From NCBI GenBank assembly GCA_013398275.1, contig VZSE01008388.1:2118814-2182813 (forward strand): a DNA stretch of 64,000 nt, written 5' to 3'. The notes beneath the pieces were generated by a model. The model was not told the origin of the DNA. It did no database searches and worked only from the letters and a program-made list of their open reading frames with translations. Made by a program: the position numbers and the translations under genes. Origin of the DNA: Promerops cafer (taxonomy: Eukaryota; Chordata; Aves; Passeriformes; Nectariniidae). Shown piece by piece: positions 46,255-57,200 of this stretch (within the stretch, counting starts at the first letter, position 1; every line of letters starts with the position of its first letter).

Positions 46255-48480
46255 CTGTGGAGAGAGAAAGAGGCAGGTGGTGGGCTACTGGTACATGGGC
46301 AGCTCCACTGCACATGCCTGTAATACCCACCATCCAGCCTGATCCTTACCACCTGTCCTATGGCCACCCGGACTCCACTGCAGCAATAACAGTGATGCTG
46401 GCAGCACACAGAGGAGGATAAGTCCTCTGGAATGGAAAAGCACAGGCCAGACATCTATGTTTGCTTCTGTTAAAGGTGGTTGCTCTGGAACATGTGGACT
46501 TGGAAACGTGGATTCCCAGGATTAGACAGAATGCTGTTATAACCATCTGGTTTTGACTACACTCTTACTCCAAATGCAAGGAGCACCTCACACCTCACCT
46601 TTATAAGTTAAACTTTAGCACAGCTTTTGGGTGGAAAAGGAAAAGGTTGCTGAACTGAAAGATTGACTCCTACCTAGAAGCTCATGTTTCAAGCCTGTGG
46701 CAATGGGCAACCTTCTTCTGGAAGCAACCAGTTCAGAGCTTTCCCCTCCAGCTACACCAGGTGAGTGGAGGAGAGGCAGGGTTTGGGACTGCCAGCCTCT
46801 CCCACCTCCCCGTGCAGCCCTGGAAGTGTGCCAAGGCATTCCTCACAGCTCAGAGGAAATTACCAGGGTTCAGTTGCTTGGCAAAACACAGCCAGAAAGC
46901 AAGGCTGGAAAAGAACTTTCCTACCAGCTGTCTGGTTGGGATTTTACCAGGATTATGCAATGAGGTATAGCTGACCTTCTTCAGCTATAGCTGTAGGAAG
47001 TGATCTAGACAGCTTTAAAACAGCTTTAATAGTCCTTGAAGGAGTTCTTCCCTTCACTGTCCTCTCTCTCACAGAGGCAAACCTGTAATATTCAGGGGCA
47101 CCAGGTAGTCAACAGAATGAGCAACCAGGCAAGAACTTCCTACACCCAAGGCCACCTGCATCCTCCCTTCACAAAGCAAGCTGCAGCTTCCTGCATTAGG
47201 GTAGAGGTTTCCCTGGTCCATGCTACATCCCTGCCCCAGTTTCCTCAGTTGAACAAGCCTCCCAGTTGCCTTGGGGGCCAGGTGAGAGTGCTGTGGGCTG
47301 GGTACATAAACACACACCAGAAAAGTTCCTGTGGCTGAAAGGGAGAGATGTTAATGCCTCCTCCCCCTGAAAGAAGCGAGTCACAGGAATTTAGGCCCTA
47401 TTTAGGGATGTACCTGGCCCCAGTATTGTATAGCTGTGACCTCTAGTAGCCTCCATGTGAAACTCAAACATGTACAAACTTAAGGACTTTAAAGGCAAGA
47501 AAATCCCCTGCCATTTCATGAGCAAGCACTCCCACCAACCTCTTGTCCCCCTGGGAAAGACCTCAGGGACTTTTCTCACCCTCAGCTACTGTGGCCAGGC
47601 CCTTGGAGTTCAATAACCTGACCAAAGCTGAGGCTGTGTTTCACCCAGAAATCTCCCTTCTGTGACTTAAAAGACACAGAAATTCCCAGCCCAGGGAGAG
47701 GTGCACATGGCTAGGGGTGGATTTCTTTGCCTGCTTTCTACTCCTCTGTCTCCTCTCTCCCCAGGAAAAGACAGTCTGACATCTCCACTCAATCTCTCCT
47801 GCTGCAGGGGCATCATCACAGGCTGTATAGGTGCTGTGGGATGCAAAAACAGGCCTTGGTGCTCACACCTGGGGCTGAAGCTGCCCATGTGCTCCTGGGT
47901 TTGTCTGTATTAAGTAACCCTGGCCGATGGTGGGGTGCAGAAACGCCGTTCACTTTTGCAGAAGTCAGATATAAATGACAGGGTCTGTTGCCACATTTGC
48001 AACTTGACAGGGACTGCAAGCTCCGTTCAGCACGATTGCGCCTGCTGTTACCCCGCCAACTCCTGCGGCGCTGCCATGGGAGGAGAATTAGCTCCGCTCT
48101 CCCACAGCGACCGTGAAGAGGAGGCTATGGAGGGACAATGGCTCTCTATGCCCGCGCTAGCAATTCCCAGGCCCCGAGAGCTGACTCAGTGCAGCACGCC
48201 CTGCCCTCTCTGCCGAGGCTGGGAAGGAACAGGGACGCCAGTGTTACAGGTAGAAAGCGGGGGGGGCTGAGTAGGCAACACACTGAGGCATGAAAGGAGC
48301 CTTAGTCTGTGGAGCAGCCCAGGAGCCGAGACAACAGAGCCGGCCGCTGCTCCCCTGGGCACTGCAAGGGCAGCTCTCAAAGGCACCGCTTCAGAGCCGG
48401 GCTGGCACACAGCCCTCTGCCTGGGATGCACAATTTGGGTCCCGGGTCTGAAAAAGATCCCTGCCTACAGCCCTGATACT
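46255..48480 (-). other. SLC35B2: Presumed SLC35B2 intron 1
   Basis: This sequence lies between the second coding exon and the CpG island proposed as the SLC35B2 promoter. No other gene, tRNA or repeat was recognised. CpG density rises from about 48,030. Confidence 0.4.
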
Positions 48481-48925
48481 CTTGAGCGCGCCTCTAGCGC
48501 CTGGAAGGGCTGAAGTCAAATGCAAGCTTGGAGCTGACAAGTCCGTACTAACATCTCGGAATCTCCTGTCTGCTCCCTGTCCCTGTCCCTGCACGCAGCC
48601 GGGCCGCAGCGGGGGCCTGCCATAGTCCCCCCAGGGCCGACCGCCGCCTCTGCCCAGGGGCCACGAGCAGAGGCACCGGGCTGCCGCTCCCCGCCGGCCG
48701 TGGGGCACCCTCCGCCGCGGGCACGGCGCGGGGTTCCCGGGACGGGAGAGCCCGACGCTTGCCGCTCCGGGCCTTCGCTGCCCGAGGCTCCGGTAGCCCC
48801 GCAGGAGATGCAGCGCACGGCCGGGTGCGGGGCGAGCGTGGTCCCGGCGCCGCCTCCCTGCCCGGCGGCNCACAGCGCCCCTGCCGCTCCGGAGGGAGCG
48901 CGGCGGGCGGGGCGGGGCCGCGGTC
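48481..48925 (-). promoter_or_regulatory. SLC35B2: CpG island, probable SLC35B2 promoter and exon 1
   Basis: The region is extremely GC- and CpG-rich and lies upstream of the minus-strand SLC35B2 exons, where the promoter is expected. The base at 48,870 is unresolved, so sequence may have been lost at a hard-to-sequence point. I could not find a start codon in frame with a donor that joins the phase-0 second exon. A CR1 element begins at the far edge of the island. Confidence 0.6.
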
Positions 48926-49480
48926 ACAGGATCACCGAATCTATCGGGACCTGAGATCATCGAGCCCAATCTATGACCAAACACCACCATCTCAACTGGA
49001 CCATGGCACTGAGTGCCACAACCAATCTTTAACACCTCCAGGGATAGGTGGCTCCACCACCTTCCTTGGCCTGTCTATTCCGATGTCTAATCGCCCTTTC
49101 AGTAGAGAAATTCCTCCTACCATCCAACCTACATCTCCCCGGGCAGAGCTTGAGGTTATGTCCTCTTGTCATGTTGCTGGTTGCCTGGGAAAAGAGGCGG
49201 TCCCCTGGCTACACTCACCTTTCAGGGAGGTGTAGAGTGACAAAGTCTCCCCGAGCCTCCTTTTTTCCAGGCTAAACACCCACAGCTCCCTCAGCAGCTC
49301 ATCATAGGGCTTCTACTCCAAACCCTTGACCAGCTCTGTTGCCCTTCTCTAGACATGCTCCAGCACCCCCTTGAAGTGAGAGGCTCAGAACTGGACACAG
49401 GACACAATGGGAGGCCTCACAAGTGCAGAGGGATGATGACTTCCCTAGTCCTGATGGCCACACTATTCTTGATTCAAGCT
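48926..49480 (-). mobile_element. CR1 LINE between SLC35B2 and NFKBIE
   Basis: It starts CACAGGATCACCGAATCTAT, the reverse complement of the CR1 tail, and follows CR1 order (ATAGGTGGCTCCACCACCTT; TCCAGGCTAAACACCCACAG; TAGACATGCTCCAGCACCCC) before fading near 49,480. It directly abuts the CpG island. Confidence 0.85.
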
Positions 49481-50830
49481 AAAAGCCCTCAAAGCTGACA
49501 CCTCTGCTCCATCCCTGGCCCCGTCTCAGGGTAGCCTCCTCCGAGCTGCCAGCCCTGCACTGGGCACAGCCACAGCTGGTCCCTGGGGCAGGTGCTGCCT
49601 GGGGGCTGCAGGTCATTATGGCACCTACTCCAGCCCCGCTCCCAAATCCCCTATCCCAGCCCCAGGCATGGCTGCAGGGCCAGCTGGAGCCAGCAGGTGG
49701 CCACCCAGTAATGTTTTACAAGACATCTTTTTAAAACAAATAGTTTTATTTTAAAATAACAAAACAAACAAAAAAGTCCAGATCACTTGTTTCTGCCTTT
49801 TCCCTTTACTCCCAGCTACAGCCCTGGCCACACCACCCAGCACTGCCCTGCAGCATCTGTCATTGCTTCTTTTGGGCAGCCTTGCCTCATGTCCCTTGTG
49901 AAAGGTGTCCTTGAAACAGCCCCATGGGTCTGCAGCAGGGTTGAGGCCCTGCCAGAAGGTGAGAGGCAAAGATTCAAAAAAAACAGAGCAATCCAGCCCA
50001 GAACTGCTGAGGAAACCAGGCAAGGTCCAGAGGCCTGGGGGGGGTCCCTTATGCTGCTCTCCTGGCAGCATTCCCTCACAAGAAGGGAGGAAGAAGACAA
50101 GAGCTCACTCCAGAGCACCCTGGTCGATTGCACTATCCAGTAGTTGTCCCAAACAATAGCAGCTGCTCCCAGGCAACAAGTGAGGAATTCTCCTGGCTGA
50201 GATGGGGTAAGTCAGCTCTGTGCCTTCATTCTCACAGCACCTTTGGCTGATTTCCTAATGCATTGCATGTGCTGCTCTGGCTGGAGAAGTAAGTGGCAGG
50301 GAAGGGTGGTGAGCTGAACAACAGATGGGATGGGAAGATAATGCTGCCATCTCTTCCACTTTCAGCATGGGAGGATCTAAAACCCAGGGAAGACCCATGC
50401 CCTAAGTATTTTAACCCCCTTCCAAGCCAGGAGAGGGGGCAGGATGTTCCTGTCCTCTGTCAAAGAGGAAACCACAGCACAGTAAAGCAGCAAGGTGTCA
50501 GGCACAATGGCAGAAGCAGGGATCCACAACCTGGTCTTCAGCATCTCTATCTTTCTCCAGCCCTGCAGCCAGATGCTCGGCAAGACAGCATGGGAATAGA
50601 GCACCTTGCTGGGATGCCCCAGCCGGGGATCGCCCCTGAGCAGCAGAAAGGCTCTGCAAGTGGGGAAAGCCCTGTGCTCCCACTCGCCTTCTGCGGTGGG
50701 AAGGACCGGAGGGAGCAGGCAGACTGGGGAAACCCCTGCAGCCCTCACATCCCCGAGCCCCCGCAGTGATGCGCAGCCTCCTGACGCTGTGGGGTGTGGG
50801 GTGGGTTAGATCACATGAGACCTCTGGTGC
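49481..50830. other. Sequence downstream of NFKBIE
   Basis: No gene was recognised. A minus-strand AATAAA (plus TTTATT at 49,745-49,750) in an A/T-rich tract could be a distal poly(A) site for NFKBIE. A consensus kappaB site GGGAAACCCC lies at 50,727-50,736. Confidence 0.45.
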
Positions 50831-51260
50831 CCACAGCAACAACAAACATTTATTAGAGTGAGTGTTGACTCTCCCCACCCTACACTTACTCTGATGGGGT
50901 GCCAGACGATGCTCTGTCCAGCCTAGAGTGTGAAAATGAGTCCTCTCCTGCTCCTTCCCTGTGTATGCTGGAGATCCCCACAGTCAGACCCACAGCAGGG
51001 AGGGGAAATTCAGTCCTGCTGCAGTGCACAGATTCTAAAAGAAAAGCCTCCCCTGTGTAGTGCTCATAATGCCACCTTTTTCCATCTGGGAAGGCAGCCT
51101 GAGGCAAACAAAACTTCTCCAAGGAGAGGAGGGGCAGTGGGATAAGTCTCCCGAAGTGTCTCTGCTCCCACTGAACTGCAGGCAGGCAAGATCCTAGTGG
51201 GCAGCACGGCAGCAGCACAGAGGAAGGAGGCAGCCCAACGGGCCAAAGGAGTCCATCCAC
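50831..51260 (-). other. NFKBIE: NFKBIE 3' UTR with poly(A) signal
   Basis: A canonical minus-strand AATAAA is read from plus TTTATT at 50,849-50,854, about 410 bases after the stop codon. Cleavage near 50,830 is proposed. A longer form ending near 49,725 is possible. Confidence 0.7.
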
Positions 51261-54200
51261 TCATTCAGAGCACACAACAGGCTTCCCTGAGATCTTCAGG
51301 TCATCGAAGGGGAGCAAGGCAAGGAGCTGCAAAGACCAAGGGTATGAACATGTAAGCATCCAGGGTTGTGTCTTCACCAAGCTGGGGTAGGGGCCTGAAT
51401 CTTCCCCCCACCCAGTCCTCCAGCCTCCCACGTCCCCAGGGAAGTTCCAAGAAACCCTATCTGGGCTTTTCCTAGGGCTTGAGGCAAAAGGCAGTTATCC
51501 CACACACCACAGAGCCAATGCCTGCAACATATAGGGAAGGATAGGAACAGCTAGAAACTCCTCCTAGAAGGGTCCCTCTAATCATTCAACTCTTGCACCC
51601 CCTGACCCACTTGCAGAGCCACAGGCTTCCCCCCACAGAGACTCACATCATCGTTGCCATCAGCCAGGTCCTGAGCTGTCTCATTCTCCATGTTCCTCAG
51701 CAGGGTGTCAGCCCCAGAGTGTGAGAGGATGGCAGCGATGGCAGCATCCTTGCGGCCCACGGCCAGGTGGAGCGGAGTGCACCCGTTGTACATCTGGGCA
51801 TCCACGTACGCCCCATTGCGCAGTAGGAACTGGACAGCCCTACGGTTGTGGCACTCCACAGCCAGGTGCAATGGGGTCTTCCCGCTTGTGCCCTCCTGCA
51901 ACCCACAGATCACAAAGGTGTGGGTGGGGGGTCCCCTCAGCTCGGCCCTGCAGCACCCACCCACACCCTTTTGACTGGGTGCAGAGGGCAGTCCCCACCC
52001 TGACTGCTGTCACAGCACCCAACAACCTCTCAAGGACCTTTACTCTCTGCTCCCTCAAAATTCAGTGCTCCCAAGCCTCACAGTAGTGCCTGCCCCAGGG
52101 CTGAAGGGAGTGCCCAAATGACTCACCGTCCAGCCTTTACAAAACATCACAGCATGCCCAGTCTTACCCGAACATCAATGTTGGCGCCGCTCTCCAGCAG
52201 CAGAGACATCATTGGGATGTTCCCTTTCAAGGTACTGATGTGCAGACAGGCCAAGCCTGTGATGGGGAGGCAGAAGAGAGAGCCACAGTCAGCCCAGACC
52301 ACCCTAGGGCACACCAATCCCAGCCACATTCCCATTCTGCTGTGCTTCTGGATCCCCGCACACACATCTCATGGTGTCTGCCCTAATCTGGCCACCAGCT
52401 CTGCCACTGCGCCGCCCCCAGGTCTCACCTTGCCAGTTCTGGAGCTGCAGGTCCTGGTGGTGCCCACAGGGCTGAGTCGTGCCGTCCGGTGTGGCTGGGC
52501 CCTCCAGCAGCTGCTGGGCACACTGCAGGTGCTGCTGCTCACAGGCCAAGTGCAGCGGGGTGTTGCCATTGCGGTCCTGCAGCCCAGGGTTCACTCCCTT
52601 GTGGATCAGTGCCTGGATCACGCTGGGCTGCTCCAGGTACACAGCGAGGTGGAGCGGGGTCTGGAGAGAAATGAGGAAAGGGGAGGATGCCCCACAGGAC
52701 ACCAGCTGTGATGAGCTCCACCAGCCTCCAGGAGCTAGCCTGGCAGCACGGGCTGACTGCCACGCAGGACAGCGCCATCCCTCCTGTGACATTACATGTG
52801 GCTAACACTGGTGGGGTCACATGGCATGCTGTTCCCCTGCACCTCAGCTCACGGATCACCCATGGACACAGAGCTCATTCTCCCAAGGTATCTACCCTGC
52901 CACATTCAAGCCATGCCTCTTCCATGGCTGTCTGCAATGTCCTAGGGTCTTGCAAAGAAACTCTTCACCCCACAGTGCTGGGAGCTGTCACACCTCCCTC
53001 TCAGGGTATCTCCACCTCTCTTCTTCCCCTCCCTGCAAAGAGGTTGCACACACGGGACTTTCACCATGCTTTGGGGCAAGCAGGTGTGAGGTCCTGGGTA
53101 AAGGGCAGATGAATTGAGCAGCTATCCAGGGAACGGTTTGTGGTACTTCTCTTCCTCCCATCTTCTGCCTATCACAACAGCATACCTGGAAAAGATCATT
53201 TTGGATCTCCAGCACCTCCCTGGGTAGCTGAGCGATGCAGCAGAGTGCTACAGCTGGGACACAGTGGATGATGGCCAGATGAACCAACCTACAGGGGGTT
53301 AACGGTGACAGGAGAGAAAAAAAAGAAAAGTAAGTCCCAAGTGCCATGCTCAGGAGCAGAGATCCTTCCCCGCCACATGAAGGAATAATCTCCCTGTTTC
53401 CTCCAGTCTCCTTCCCTCCAGCTTGGAGGTCCTCCATCTTGCTCTCTCCCCAGGGAAGCTCAGCAGAAGGCCAAGGCAGGAACATGGTCTGAGGCTCCAC
53501 AGGGCAGCCCTTCACTCTGATCCCCACAGGGAACAGACCCTCCTGCCCCTGCTAAGCAACACAGGGTCCTCCCTCAGACCTCACAGCATATGTAGGGTTT
53601 CAGTCTGGCACTGCCCAAAGCCAGGCCTCCAACTGGTGTAGGTCCAAAGAGCCTGGGATGTCTTTCCCAGAGTCCAAGAGCTGGGTTTGGTAGCTGTGCA
53701 GAGAGTTCTGGGCTCTGGCAGCTGCCCGGGGAATTCCGGTTCCCTACTGCCAGCTGCAAACTGTACTTCTGCTTTCCCCTCCACAAAGGCAAACAGTCAA
53801 TGCTGGGCAGGAGCCCAGGGCTGGTCCAAGATCACCTGCATGGCACAGTCCCCATGCCATCCGATCTGCTGGTCCACACCAATTTCCTCTTCTGTCCCCA
53901 ACATCCTTCCCTTTTAGCACTGTCATGGCAGGGCTGGCACACAGCCCACCAGCACAGAAGGACACCAGAGCTGCAGCTGTCAGAGCTTGGTGGCAAGCAG
54001 GGAGCTCTGGTGCTCAGAACCGTGGTCCCCACAGCCATGGGATGGCCAGGCACCCCAGAGTCCCCCAGCCGAAGGACAGGTCTAATTTCCAGACGGCCCC
54101 TGCACAGTCAGAAGAGAAGTGAGACCACAACAGAGGCAGAGCTGAGAGGGAATTTCCAGTCCCCCCTGCCAACCTCCTGTCTCCCAGGCCCCCTGGCCTG

Positions 54201-57200
54201 AAGGGCCCATCCTCCCACCACAGGGCAGCCTCCTCAGGCCAAACCTGGCTACCGTGGTCAGCAGCGAGGAGCAGGCAGCAGCTCCCACTCTGCACTGCAA
54301 GGCAGGCATGAGCTCAGCCTCCTGACCCCTCAGCACTGCACTAGAGGCCCTGGGTAGCCTCTGCCTCTGGAAGGAACCAGCTCCAAACTGAAGGCTGGAT
54401 TCTGCCACCCATGCTGCTTTGATGGAGACTGACAGGGCCAAGAGATGGAGAGTGAGAGCTGTGCCAGCCCTGGCAAGATACCCCACTCTCCAGCTTTGGG
54501 ATGCCACCTGCAATGGGGGGGATAGAGAGCATCTCTCCACAGGCAGGAGAACAACACCTGGCCCTAAACTACTGCAGACAAGAAGTGGGGCTGGGACTGA
54601 GTTTTTGCCAGTTGCACTGGGACATGAATGTGCTGAGAACCTCAGAGGCCAGTCCCCCAGAATGTCTTTTACTGACCTTCTCCTAAGTGCTGCTTGAAGA
54701 TCGAGCCAGCATCTAAGAACCCAAGCATCTTCAGTTGAAAGCTGGTTTTGAAGGCAAAACAAGGCCAGTTCCTCTCCACCCTGCTGCCAGGGACAGGCTG
54801 TGCCCAACAGGAGAGGCTTTGTCTCTGGGGAAGCCCCAGGTTATGTTGCAGCAGGGAATTCCCCACTGGAAGGGGAGGCCACCCACATTTGCTTGCCCCT
54901 GCACAGCCGGGGGGTGCCCCCTCACTGCCAGCACACCCAGGCAGTGTGGAGGGGGCTGCAAGCAGGGGCCATGCAGCCCCATGGGCAGGGTCTGGCCACC
55001 CTCAGTGGACCATGAGGCAGAGGCACAGCCAAGGTGCCCAGCCCAGGAACAAGGCAACCAGCTGTAAGAATAACCCTCCCCTCATCAGGCTTTTGCTAAC
55101 CCTAGCCTAGGTATGATTGGAGCAGGGAGATTCCCTGCTGGGTTTTGCATCAGCCCCCCAGTCCCTGTGGTAGCACCTCTGCTGAGGTCCTTTGCACACT
55201 CACAGGGACAGCTCCCGTTTCTCCAAAACTGCTCCCAAGGCACTGTGTGGGGAGAGGCTGCAGGATCTGCCTTTTTCAGGTACAGCAGAGTTAAGTCTGC
55301 TCAAATAAGGGACTTTCCACAGCAATTCAGCTTGAACTTTAAACCGCTGGTGCTTTCGCTTTCCAGAGTCACGCTGGGCTCCCAGGGGAGAGAGCAGTGC
55401 TCATGGTTGTGTCCCACGGCAGACAGCCCTTGTGCCCCAGGAATCCCCCAGGCCCCTCTGTCACTACCCACACCACACTGCACTATCATGTGGGGATGAG
55501 TGGGGCAGTCACCCGGGGGAGATGGAAAACCCCGAGCAGCCCTCTGTCACTGCCAGCACCTCACTTTTCCTGGCTTGGCTGCCTTTGCAGCTCAACAAGG
55601 CAGTGGAGCCGCTCGGGGCTGGGCTGACACAGCTAATTTGGGCATCCATGCTGCAGAGGCAACGGGGGTGACCATCCCCCTGGCCAGAGCTCAGGCTTTC
55701 ACCTTTCAGCTGAGATGTGCCTGCTTTGAAGGATTGCTTCCCCCCTCCCCCTTCCTTCTCCACCCGGATGTAGCCTTCTTCTGGGCTTTCATTTCTGCAT
55801 TTGTTCCCGCCTTTCCTCATTATCAGCCCTCAACTTCCTGAAACAGCTGCAAGAACCTGAGCAACTTGGTGGAATCATCACCAGGCCAGGGGGCTGGGAG
55901 GAGCCCACCATGAGCACATGTGCACTGAGGCATTCTGTGCCACCGGCAGTACTGCCAGCCAGCAACTGGGATTGTCTCCTAATTCAGGAAACCTCTTACA
56001 CCCAGGAGACCTGAGGTGCAGGCATCGTGCCAGTCTCCACTTTTTTCCACCGAGGCTACAAGCACACCCCTCTCTGTGTCACAGCAACCGTGTGGTCCAG
56101 CTGCTGATGGGCTGCTGCGTGCTGGCACATCTTGTGCCAGAGAATGGCGATGGAGAGACACCCGCTCGCTGCCAGAACCTCTCCTTGCCAAGCCACAGCA
56201 GTGTGCCCTTGCTAGAACAAGCCCTCCACCCTGCCATGCTCAGATCCTTGCCCATCCTGGGCTGCCTGCACATCTCTCCTCTGCCTTTCTCTACTTGGCT
56301 GCTCTCTCCCTCCCCATGCTCTTCCCTGCAGTGCTCCTGGCTGCAGCCACAGGGGGGGGTGTCCAGCAGCAACTGTCAGAAAGGGCAACAGGGAGTTTTG
56401 GAAAGGGCAAGGTATGGAGGAGCTGGGAGCAAGAGAAACGCAGCAGGAGCACAGACTGCTGGGTTCATTCTCAGCTTTTCCACTTGCTCACCAGCTCTGT
56501 TCTGGCATAAGGGGACTCAACACGCTGATTCACAAAGGCACAGGACATCCCTGGCACAAAGTGATCTACCCATCATCAGAGAGATAACAACCCTGGATCA
56601 GAGAGGTTGGGGCTATCCCTGGGAATGAACATGCCATGCCCAAAGTGGTCCCAGCTTCGGCACAGGAGAGCATCCATTTCCAAAGTGCTGTCCATCTCCA
56701 ACTTCTGAGTGACCTCAAGTGTCCAGTAGGAAAAGTTTCCACACAAGAGGACTGGAGGCAGGAGAACAGGGTTAAGGGGTGACACCCAGCTCTGACACAC
56801 AAGCAGAACTGATGAAGTCCCACCAGTTCTCTGGCTATCCTTTTCCATCTCTCTAGAAAAGGAGCTGACCATGCAGATCCCCCTATCTGTAGAGCAAGAC
56901 ACCTTGTCCACAAAGCAGCCTCTCCCTTCACCATCTCACCCCAGAAGCACCTTAATCACGGGATCCAGCATTCAATTGAATTTGCTTTGACAAGATTTTT
57001 CCCTCTCTAGATAAGGTCCCTGTCTGCAGCAGGAACAGCTCATTCCCAGCTCCTTGTTTTGGCTGAGTGGAGCAGTAGGAAATCACACAAACAATCCACA
57101 CAAGAGAAACTTGTTCAGGGGAGGAAATGGCCCCAGCAGCAATAGAAAGGAGAGCAAGGAAGGAGGAAAACAGCAGGGGAATTCCACGCTTACCCTGCGC

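Noticed and set aside
48034..48077. Minus-strand ATG at 48,077 giving MAAPQELAG as a possible SLC35B2 first exon
   Set aside because: The only donor (GG|GTAACA) leaves phase 2, while the next exon needs phase 0. Joining them runs into a stop soon after, and reading on without splicing also stops.
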